Positions 28,051 through 36,600 of a stretch of 64,000 nucleotides of DNA are shown here, one piece after another; the first letter of the stretch is position 1; every line of letters starts with the position of its first letter. The position numbers and the translations under genes were made by a program. Source of the DNA: Chitinophagaceae bacterium (GTDB lineage: Bacteria; Bacteroidota; Bacteroidia; Chitinophagales; Chitinophagaceae); assembly GCA_016722465.1 (NCBI GenBank), contig JADKJC010000013.1, forward strand, positions 248,001 to 312,000. The letters run 5' to 3'. The notes below the pieces were generated by a model. That model ran no database searches, was not told the origin of the DNA, and saw only the letters and a list, made by a program, of their open reading frames with translations.

Positions 28051-28446
28051 CTATTGGACGACATTAAACTCTAATGCCGACAATGTATATGCATATTGTC
28101 CTGACGAAGCTATCGTCGAGTTATAGTTGCTGAAATATATAGAATAAGTTCCTGACGGCAGCCAGATGGGAAAAGTGTTGGTAATATTTGTTGATACTTT
28201 AGAAAAAGATGTTTTATCAAGAAACAAAAGATAGTTGCCGGCAATAAAGTTGATGCTTTCAATTTTAAGCACTTTGTCTGCCGGCACTGTAAATGATCGG
28301 AGTGAAATAGTATCAGGGCAATTACCAGAACAGGTAGATATAGAATCAGTCTGTATGATTACTACACGATTGAACTGTAAATTGTTTTGGGCTTTTGCTA
28401 TGCAACAACAAACTAATAGTAAGCAGATAGAAAATATTTTTTTCAT
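28051..28446 (-). CDS. Small secreted protein, unknown
   Basis: A 131-residue exported protein. Signal peptide about 1-19 (MKKIFSICLLLVCCCIAKAQ). The mature part is a single beta-rich domain with one cysteine pair (TCSGNC) and closing strands SGTYSIYFSNYNS and YTLSALEFNVVQ. No family recognised. It lies on the same strand between the tail-fibre-like protein and a small collar-like protein. Confidence 0.65.
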   Translation of the reverse strand: MKKIFSICLLLVCCCIAKAQNNLQFNRVVIIQTDSISTCSGNCPDTISLRSFTVPADKVLKIESINFIAGNYLLFLDKTSFSKVSTNITNTFPIWLPSGTYSIYFSNYNSTIASSGQYAYTLSALEFNVVQ

Positions 28447-28534
28447 GATGTGTGAGAATGAAGTTTAATAAAGTTTGAAAAGTGAGTGGGGATTAAAAGA
28501 AGCAAATGATAAATATTTTTTTGTACTCTTTTAT

Positions 28535-28870
28535 CTAAAAACCTTTTGTGGTATAGATCAGGGTATTCAGTTTGTCAGTTACAACAGTAGTAACCAGTAA
28601 AAACCAGCTTGTTCCATTGTAATAATAAAAACCAGGATCGCCATCCGTTTGGTAAACCAGTAACCCGGAAGCAGGAGAAGCAATGTAAGTTTTTTGCTGA
28701 GCCGTCATCCTGGGAATCAATAATCCCTTTGTAGTACTGCTTATGTCAACCATCGCAGTGCTGTCAGCTATCGCTCCGTTATTATTAATGCTTACAGATT
28801 GCGAAAAGCCTTTTGTTGTAAAAACCAATGCAACAGATACACTAATAATCTTTAAATATCTTTTCTGCAT
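28535..28870 (-). CDS. Small secreted collar-like protein
   Basis: About 111 residues from the Met at 28870, which gives a proper signal peptide (MQKRYLKIISVSVALVFTTK, ending GFSQ). The mature part carries the motif TKGLLIPRMTAQQKTYIASP, then GLLVYQTDGDPGFYYYNGTS. This block is the usual N-terminal region of much longer Bacteroidota surface proteins; the protein at 55995-57629 has the same block followed by repeats. Here it ends almost at once, so it is a minimal or truncated family member. Confidence 0.65.
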   Translation of the reverse strand: MQKRYLKIISVSVALVFTTKGFSQSVSINNNGAIADSTAMVDISSTTKGLLIPRMTAQQKTYIASPASGLLVYQTDGDPGFYYYNGTSWFLLVTTVVTDKLNTLIYTTKGF

Positions 28871-29060
28871 ATTAAAAATTTTAAGCGGCAAGATACATTT
28901 TATTCTCAGCTATCATTAGCCTTCCAAAAAAACGAAAAACTATTTAGCGTTGCCCTGCTTCACGGCACAAGAACCATGGTAAAGAGCATTTACTTCTTCC
29001 AAATTTGATTTGCCCTGATGTTCTGGCTGGTTTTAATTAATTTTATATGAAAACAACAGC

Positions 29061-30266
29061 TTGCCGGTAAAATTTGTAATCATATTGTTTATTTTGTTTT
29101 TGCTTGCTGCAACTTCAGGAGCACAGCAAAAAAAATTATTGCAGGTGGATTTTTATGGCGATTCCCTTGCTTTTTTGGTATCTACTCCTGACACTGTGGA
29201 TACACCTGAACCAGTTACTGAACTGCAAATAAAAAAACAGGTAGCCTGTTTAGAACGATGGAATTATCAGCCACTGCTCGACAGCCTGCTGATTTTCAAA
29301 AAAACACAGTTGCTCGACGACTGGATATATTACCAGCTAATCCGGAAAACAAGCCAGCAGATTTTTGCCAAAGAAAACAACTATAAAAGGTATACTGTAT
29401 TGAAATGGTTTTTACTTACCCGTTCGGGCTATGATGCTTCATTAAAAATTGAACACAACAGGCTGCTCTTTTACATACAAACCGATGAAGCCATTTTTAA
29501 TATGCCTTATTACTTAAAGTACGGAAAACAATATGTTTGCCTTAACTATCACGATTATGGATATTTTGAAGTCAGTAATGAAAAGTACCCTGAAATAGAC
29601 CTCCCTTCCGGCAATGCGGATAAATCCTTTTCATATAAAGTAACCAAAATACCGGAGGGAAAAGACATTGTGTATATTGAAAAAGAACTGCAGTTTAACT
29701 ATTACGAAAGTGTTAACCATTTTAAAATTAAACTGAACCCTAATATCCGGCAGATGTTTTCGAATTACCCGGTTGTTGATTATGCATCCTATTTTAATAT
29801 TCCGTTAAGCAGGGAAACATACCAGTCGCTGATACCTGCCTTGAAGAACTATGTGGCGAAAATGAAGGATAAAGACGGGGTGGATTTTTTAATGCGTTTT
29901 ACACGATACGCATTTTTGTTTGAAACAGATACTGATAACTTTGGCAGGGAAAAAAGACTTACTCCTGAGCAAACCATTTTATACAAATACAGCGATTGCG
30001 AAGACAGGGCGGCGCTGTTTTTTTATTTAGTAAAAGAAATCTACTGCCTTCCAATGATAGTGTTGGCTTATCCAAACCATATAACCATAGCGGTAAAACT
30101 AAAAAAGCCTGTTGGTAAACCTATATTTTATAATGGGGAAGAATATACCGTAGCAGAACCCACACCCCAACAGGATGACCTGGAACTTGGCAAAACCCTG
30201 CCATCTTTGATAGGAACCAATTTTGAAGTTGTATATGTCTTCCGGCCGCCAGTACATTCACATTGA
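29061..30266 (+). CDS. Secreted transglutaminase-like protein
   Basis: A 401-residue exported protein with a cysteine-protease/transglutaminase-like core near the C-terminus. YSDCEDRAALFFYLVK (Cys at about 315) is followed by AYPNHITIAV (His at about 338) and YTVAEPTPQQDD (acidic third residue, about 361-370). The order Cys-His-Asp/Glu fits the superfamily. The substrate is unknown. The listed start is a TTG. An ATG at 29047 opens a short frame (MKTTACR) that would join KFVIILFILFLL if one base were added near 29068. The true gene may therefore start at 29047 and carry a one-base loss. No operon partner. Confidence 0.72.
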   Translation: MPVKFVIILFILFLLAATSGAQQKKLLQVDFYGDSLAFLVSTPDTVDTPEPVTELQIKKQVACLERWNYQPLLDSLLIFKKTQLLDDWIYYQLIRKTSQQIFAKENNYKRYTVLKWFLLTRSGYDASLKIEHNRLLFYIQTDEAIFNMPYYLKYGKQYVCLNYHDYGYFEVSNEKYPEIDLPSGNADKSFSYKVTKIPEGKDIVYIEKELQFNYYESVNHFKIKLNPNIRQMFSNYPVVDYASYFNIPLSRETYQSLIPALKNYVAKMKDKDGVDFLMRFTRYAFLFETDTDNFGREKRLTPEQTILYKYSDCEDRAALFFYLVKEIYCLPMIVLAYPNHITIAVKLKKPVGKPIFYNGEEYTVAEPTPQQDDLELGKTLPSLIGTNFEVVYVFRPPVHSH

Positions 30267-30578
30267 GCCTGGTATATGCAAACACTGTTCTGGTTTTGCA
30301 ACTCATGGCTTTTTATTTTTTTTACTATAAGTATGCCCTTTTTTTGCCGCTTCGAGTTACATAGGGATATAAACTATCAAAACAATTTTAAGGGCTATTG
30401 CTCAAAATTTCCAGCAATGTCTCTCATCGTACAATGAGTAGCCTTTTTATTTATGCTAAACTTCTCTCTTATCAGTATTCTGAATAATAATCTTCATACG
30501 AATGTTACGCAACTGATTCCGGAAATATTTTATGGTGAGGATGCTGTGATTGCAACAACACTTTTTTAAAATAAATTC

Positions 30579-30785
30579 TTATTTACTAAAATAATACTTC
30601 AGCGAAATTTCATGAGCCGAACTGCCGTCATCAAAATAACTCAGTGGTGTGCTGTACTGATCAAATGCATAGCCAATTGAAAATTTATGATCGATCTTTA
30701 CGCCTGCAAATGCTGAATAACTCTGGGTTGGTGGGCAACGAACCAAAGCTAAGACCAATCAAAACACTTATCTTAGTAATATGAA
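30579..30785 (-). pseudogene. Remnant of a PorP/SprF-type T9SS membrane protein
   Basis: The minus strand of this gap encodes SYSAFAGVKIDHKFSIGY, then AFDQYSTPLSYFDD and SSAHEISLKYYFSK before a stop at 30579-30581. This is the characteristic C-terminal barrel end of PorP/SprF family proteins. Upstream, another frame gives ISVLIGLSFGSLPTNPE and then stops, so only about 65 codons survive, with a frame break near 30722. PorP/SprF proteins accompany T9SS type B substrates such as the one at 2606-5448. The rest of the 550-bp gap (30267-30578) holds no other recognisable gene. Confidence 0.7.
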
Positions 30786-30817
30786 ATTATTTTTTAGCTA
30801 ATAAAACCCAGATTGCT

Positions 30818-32041
30818 ATGACCTCAAAATTAAAAATTGCTTTTACAGCTATTGCCTTGCTATTACTGCATTCAATTTCTTTTGGCCAGTCAGCAGATGA
30901 ATTGATTAAAGCCATACAAGCCAGTGATGAAGAAAAAGCTATTGCAATGATTGCCAAAACGGATATCAATGCGACGGATAAGGACGGTAACACTGCATTA
31001 GCAAGTTCAGCGGCTTTTTCAGCTAAAGTTTCCAAAGCATTGATTGATGCAAAAGCCGACGTAAACATGCCCACCAAAACCGGTATAACACCCCTGCAAA
31101 ATGCCTGCAGATGGGGCAATGCCGATGTTGTAAAAATGCTGATTGAAGCCGGTGCAGATGTGAACAAAGAAACAATGATTGGATCTGCTTTATTAGTGTC
31201 TTTCAACTATCCGTCAGCCGCTATTGTAAAAATGCTGATTGATGCCGGAGCCAAATTTAAAGACCCGGTTAAGATAGCAAATACAGTGAACGTGTATCCT
31301 TTCCTCCAATACATAAAAACGGTGAAAACACCAGATGAAATGGTAGAGTATTACGGAAAAAGTAAAGAATCATGGTTAAAGCTCCCTGTCAAATTCCCCG
31401 ACCGTATTTTAAATCCTTCTCCAAATGATTTTTCTTCAGCTGCCGACATTGTAAAATTGTTTGTGGAAAAAGGCCTGGATGTAAACCAGGTGTATGATGA
31501 TATGAGGACTAAGGTAACTGCACTGGATGCCGCCATGCAGGCAGGCTTGGTAGAGGGTGCAAAAGTATTGATGGATGCCGGTGCAAAATATGATGCAGAA
31601 AAGGAAATACGCATACCCGACCGGTGGAGAAATGAAAACGCAAGGCTTCCCAATGTTGCTTTTACCAATGGCGACTATGTGTTGGCTGCTGTTTTGTCTA
31701 ACAAGTTTGAATTTGTAAAATTTATGGTTGACAAATACCCCAAAATGGTGAAGAAAGTGTATGAAGGAAAGGGTATTCAACGTTGCAATGGTGCAGCAAC
31801 CAATTACGATGTAAAGGGGGTAGACCTCTTAATGTTGGCTGCAGAAAGGGGCAACAAAGAAATTGTGCAATACCTGATTGAAAAAGGAGCAGGAAGAGGA
31901 AAGTCTGTAGAAATTAAGCAATACAAGCAGGATAAATTTTGTCCCATGTTTTCTGTTATGTTCACAATGGGATTTGCCCGCAACTCAGGTAACCAGGAGA
32001 TAATTGACATAGTGAAAAATGCCGGGTTTGAAAAAGAATAG
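30818..32041 (+). CDS. Secreted ankyrin-repeat protein
   Basis: A 407-residue exported protein. Signal peptide about 1-23 (ending SFGQ). Ankyrin repeats are spread along the mature protein: DINATDKDGNTALASSAAFS, ADVNMPTKTGITPLQNACRW, GNADVVKMLIEAGADVNKET, then KMLIDAGAKFKDP, LDVNQVYDDMRTKVTALDAA and GVDLLMLAAERGNKEIVQYL. Such repeats bind protein partners. Being exported, it may work in the periplasm or on the surface. It stands alone beside the PorP/SprF remnant; function unknown. Confidence 0.85.
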   Translation: MTSKLKIAFTAIALLLLHSISFGQSADELIKAIQASDEEKAIAMIAKTDINATDKDGNTALASSAAFSAKVSKALIDAKADVNMPTKTGITPLQNACRWGNADVVKMLIEAGADVNKETMIGSALLVSFNYPSAAIVKMLIDAGAKFKDPVKIANTVNVYPFLQYIKTVKTPDEMVEYYGKSKESWLKLPVKFPDRILNPSPNDFSSAADIVKLFVEKGLDVNQVYDDMRTKVTALDAAMQAGLVEGAKVLMDAGAKYDAEKEIRIPDRWRNENARLPNVAFTNGDYVLAAVLSNKFEFVKFMVDKYPKMVKKVYEGKGIQRCNGAATNYDVKGVDLLMLAAERGNKEIVQYLIEKGAGRGKSVEIKQYKQDKFCPMFSVMFTMGFARNSGNQEIIDIVKNAGFEKE

Positions 32042-32323
32042 GTTATCTGACCTTCCGGTAATTTTGAGCTACAGGTAGAAATTCAAGGCAGGGGCAATCA
32101 TACGAAAATAAGCTGCAGCTTACCAAAGAGGAAACTCACGGAAACTGCTGTTGAATGATCAAACATCATTAAAAATTGAAGCCTGCCGTTTATTGGAAGT
32201 AAAGCTGTTTTTTTTGTAACTTATGATAAGCGGGAGAAATTTGATGCCCTTGCTATTACACAATAATGATTGTTGTTTATAACACTCAGTAGTTTTCTAT
32301 AAAGCTGATGAGGGCATGGATTG

Positions 32324-33160
32324 TCAAATCCTTTCAAACAAACCCAACTGTACAGGCTTACTGAACCTGTTTGTAGGCTTTACAATATTTACGCCTGTAG
32401 AAGTAATTGTATAAACTTCTGTAGGCTTATACCTTGAGGCAACAATGACCTCAGTGCCATTTGCATGTGGTGCAAAAAAATCAGCAGCCAGTTCGGGTGA
32501 ATTATTTTCTTTGGATAAATGCGACAGCAGCAGGTGTGTCATAAAGGGTGGCCGGTGAGCTGTAAATAATTCCAGTGCCTGCCGGTTGGATAAGTGGCCC
32601 TGTCCGCCACGGATGCGGTTCTTTAACTGAATGGGGTAGTGGCCGTTCTCCAGCATGGCTTCATCATAATTGGATTCTAAAAAAACAGCGTGGCATTGTT
32701 TAAAATAATTAATTACCTGGTGGCATACTATACCGATATCAGTAAATACTCCCACCGTTATTCCCTGGTGGCTGATGATAAAACTGTGTGGGTCGCTGGC
32801 ATCGTGTTGTTTGGCAAAAGGAGTAACCATTAATTCACCAATGTTAACAGGTTCATCAGCATTAAATGTTTTTGAAAGATGCTTGATAAGTATTGGGCCA
32901 TGCTTTGCCGTGAGAGGGGTAATATAAACCGGCAGGCTGTATTTATTAGCCAGTGTGGAAACTCCTTTAATGTGATCGCCATGCTCATGCGAAACAAAAA
33001 TGGCTTTCACCGTTTTTATGTTCAGCCCCAGTTGTTTCATCCGCTTTTCGGTTTCCCGGCAGGAAATACCGGCATCTATCAACACCGCTTCATTGCTGTT
33101 ACCAATATAATAACAGTTGCCGTTGCTGCCGGAGTTTAATGAAGTGAAGATTAAAGACAT
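32324..33160 (-). CDS. WalJ/YycJ-like MBL-fold metallo-hydrolase
   Basis: A 278-residue cytosolic metallo-beta-lactamase fold enzyme. N-terminal SLNSGSNGNCYYIG, DAGIS, the Zn motif SHEHGDH (about 57-63), FTDIGIV, LESNYDEAML and LLLSHLSKENN are typical of the WalJ/YycJ family, which has proposed 5'-3' DNA exonuclease or repair roles. Length is normal. No walK/walR genes are nearby. A strong hairpin with a T-run on the same strand ends about 35 bases before the start codon, so the leader may be attenuated or an upstream transcript ends there. Confidence 0.88.
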   Translation of the reverse strand: MSLIFTSLNSGSNGNCYYIGNSNEAVLIDAGISCRETEKRMKQLGLNIKTVKAIFVSHEHGDHIKGVSTLANKYSLPVYITPLTAKHGPILIKHLSKTFNADEPVNIGELMVTPFAKQHDASDPHSFIISHQGITVGVFTDIGIVCHQVINYFKQCHAVFLESNYDEAMLENGHYPIQLKNRIRGGQGHLSNRQALELFTAHRPPFMTHLLLSHLSKENNSPELAADFFAPHANGTEVIVASRYKPTEVYTITSTGVNIVKPTNRFSKPVQLGLFERI

Positions 33161-33194
33161 GGCTGCAAAGAAAACTAATTTTGGCGGCTTTGCA

Positions 33195-33227
33195 TAAAAA
33201 ACAACACCACCGGGTAATCCGGTGGTG
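33195..33227 (-). terminator. Hairpin terminator upstream of the WalJ-like gene
   Basis: On the minus strand, a 9-bp stem CACCACCGG / CCGGTGGTG (33205-33227) is followed by TTGTTTTTTATG. It has the form of a rho-independent terminator, but no gene is visible upstream of it on this strand. Confidence 0.7.
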
Positions 33228-33619
33228 ATAAGGTTTGTAACATGATTCCCTATATAACGGAGGCTGATGAAGCCAAGCTGTTTTTTACATAAAAGACATG
33301 GTACGAATTACGACGTGGTTTCAGAGTGTTTGTTTACCGGTTTTTAATTTCCCGGCGAAATTGGTTTTAAATAAGATATGGACGCTGGACATTGGATGGT
33401 TTTTCACAAGAAAATTTCTTAACAAATGCTTTTAATCAAATTGATGGATCATTTATTTTATTCTATTTATCATCTCCTGATTTGTTACACAAAGTACGGG
33501 CTTATACAATTACCGAAACTTAGTAAAAGCCACCTGTTATTGGTAGAATTAAGGGGTTGTTGAGTGTAGTAATGGGACTACATTTTTGCCTGACTGCCAT
33601 GATATTTGATTTTATTCTA
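33228..33619. other. Intergenic region without a visible gene
   Basis: AT-rich, with no ORF of plausible coding character on either strand. The minus strand upstream of the terminator could hold a small RNA or leader, but I see no conserved structure. Confidence 0.4.
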
Positions 33620-33654
33620 TTGTGATACAGTGGTTGGATTATGTTGTACTTTCG
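33620..33654 (+). promoter_or_regulatory. Candidate promoter of the beta-helix/cohesin/dockerin gene
   Basis: TTG at 33620 and TACTTTCG at 33647-33654 are 27 bases apart, the same spacing as in the promoters near 7.8 and 11.8 kb. The chosen start codon is at 33697. Confidence 0.45.
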
Positions 33655-33696
33655 TACCTGCAACCAATGTATTTAACCTCTAAGACCTGTTATTTT

Positions 33697-36600
33697 ATGA
33701 AGAAAATAGTACCCTTAATTCTTTGCTTCTTCTGTAGTTTTTCAGCCTTTACACAAACAACTGTCCCTGCCGGTGCAGTAAGTGGAACATGGACACCTGC
33801 CGGATCTCCTTATCTTATACAGGGGAATATTACGATACCCAACGGTAATGTACTGACCATACAGCCCGGTGTTACGGTTAGCTTCCAGGGGAATTTTAAA
33901 CTGCAGGTATCGGGAAGGCTGCAGGCTGTGGGCAATGGAACAGACAGTATCCGTTTTACTGCAGCCAATACGGCTACGGGCTGGCAGGGCATACGGTTTG
34001 ACAATGTTGCTGCTGCAAACGACAGTTCAAGGATTGCTTTTGCTTCCATTCAGCATGGGTTGGCGAGGTTGATGAATGGCGCCGGCATTTACATTAATAA
34101 TTCACAGAAAATAGCCGTTTACAACAGCAGTATCAGTAATTGTACAGCACAGGCGGGCTATGGAGGCGGTATCTATATTGCTTCTTCTAATTGTGTAATC
34201 AGGAATAATACCATTTCTTACAATCACAGTTATTCAGGCGGGCTTCATATTCAAAATGCCAATCCTTTGGTTGATGGTAATGCCATTTCTTATAACGATG
34301 ATATTTACCCTAGTTTTATAGGTGATCCCGGGTCTGACCCCGATGTATTTGCAGGGGGGGTATACTGCGAAAACAGTGGAGCCACTATTTCCAATAATAC
34401 GATCACTAATAATATTTCATCTATGTTCGGAGGTGGCATTACTGCCAAGGGAAGCCTTGGTATGTTAAAGATCATCCATAATGCCATTTCTTACAATTCA
34501 GCTCCCGGGGAAGGAGGTGGTGTTTTCAGCAGTGGCTATACAGAAATTAGGGATAATGTTATAACATATAACCAGGGAGGCGGAATCAGCAGCGACGGGT
34601 ATATACTCATTACCAACAACTATATCGGATTCAACAGCGGCAAAGCGGTTGGTGCTGGTATTACTATTTACCAGTCGGGTTTTACACTTCAGCCAAGTGT
34701 AATTGATCACAATACCATTGTTAACAATATTGCCACAAATAGTGCCGGTGGAGTATATATCGAAGGGACAAAAATATTTGTAACAAATAATCTTATTGCA
34801 AACAATACTGTTACAGGCGCATCTTCGCCAGGCAATACCGAAGGCGGCGGAGGAATGATCGTGATTAACAGCGACAGCAGTTCACTTCTTTCCAATAACA
34901 TAATTTCCAATAATACTGCTGCCTTTGGGGGAGGCATTCGTTTTTACAATTCAACCACCAAAGTTTACAGCAATACGATCTGTAACAACAGCGCTGAAAA
35001 TGGTGGCGGCATTTTTTTTGACAACAGTTCTCCTACTATACAAAATTCCCTGGTATGGGGCAATACAGCTTCAGTGGCGGGCAACCAATGTAGTTTTTAT
35101 GATGAAGCCAGTGATCCGCCGGTTTCGTATAGCAATATCCAGGGTGGCACTACAGCTTTTGATACCGGCTTCTTCTCTTATTCGGGTACTTACCAGGATA
35201 ATATAGATGCCGATCCCTTATTCGTGTCAGCTTCTGCAGGCGCCGGTACTGCTTTCGATGGGGCTGCTGCCAACTGGGCTTTGCAAAATGGTTCCCCTGC
35301 CATCAACAAAGGCAAGCCCGGCGTGGGCTACCCGGCAACAGACCAGGCAGGCAACACCCGTGTGTTGAATGGCATCATTGACATGGGCGCACTGGAAAAC
35401 CAAACACCCATTCCGCCTACTGCCACCGTTTCAGGTGGTGGGCAGGTATGTGCAGGTGGCGTATTGCCGGCAGTTGTGTTCACGTTTACCTATGGTACTT
35501 TTCCGTTTACATTGCAATACAGCATCAATGGGGTGGCACAAACACCCGTTACAGGCATTAATGATCTGCAGTATACAATTCCACATGCATCACCAGGGCT
35601 TTATACGGTTACTTCCATTACTGATCCGTTTTCAACAGGCTCGGGTATCGGGTCGGCTACTGTAACTGTAGTGCAGCCGCTTGCAGGTTTTAATATCAAT
35701 GACAACAGCCAGTGTTTACCAGGAAACAACTTTCAGTTTTCCAATACTTCCATCACCAACAGTGGTACGCTTATTTACCTGTGGAATTTTGGAGATGCTT
35801 CATCCATCAGCAATAATGCCAACCCAATACATGTATATACTGCTGCCGGCATCTATACTGTAAAACTGGTTGTTACCGGTAATGCAGGATGCAGGGACAG
35901 CGTAACAAAAAATGTTGCCGTCACCAGCTTCAGCATTAATACACTGGCAGATACATTAAAAACCTACCAGGATAGCGTGTTGCTAAATGCAGGCAGTGGT
36001 TTTAGTAGTTACCTGTGGAATACCGGCGATACTACTCAAAACATAAAAGTAAAGAGCAGTGGCTGGTACATAGTAACTGTTGCCAATGCTGACGGTTGCT
36101 ATGCCAAAGACAGCAGCTATGTGAACTTCCGGAAAAACAAAACCCTGTTTGCTGATGCCAAACAAAACCTTTGCAGTATTTCTTCCGTTGATCTTTCAGT
36201 GCGGACAAAAAATATTACCAACGTTATTGGTATGCAGGGAACCATCAGTTGGAATACCAGCATCATTAAACTTGATTCAGTCGTGTATGAGAACTCGGCC
36301 CTTAACTTTTCTGCCAATGATATTAACCTTACCAATAAAGCAAGCGGCTATATCACTTACTCCTGGAGCGATAATACACTCACCGGCAGGTCGGTTGCAG
36401 ACAGCACCGGGATATTTACATTGAAGTTCAGTAAACCCAATACCGGTGCTGCAGTTACAACACCTGTAACATTCAATTCAACACATACCACATTAGAAAT
36501 TGATACCATTAATTTAGTAACACATACGCCTGTAATCGCAACGGAGACAGCTTATATAAATGGTTCGGCTGCATTCAGGCAGGGGGCTGGTAATATCTCC

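Noticed and set aside
26717..28870. Prophage tail module
   Set aside because: Each protein has a signal peptide and there is no capsid, terminase, portal, integrase or lysis gene nearby.
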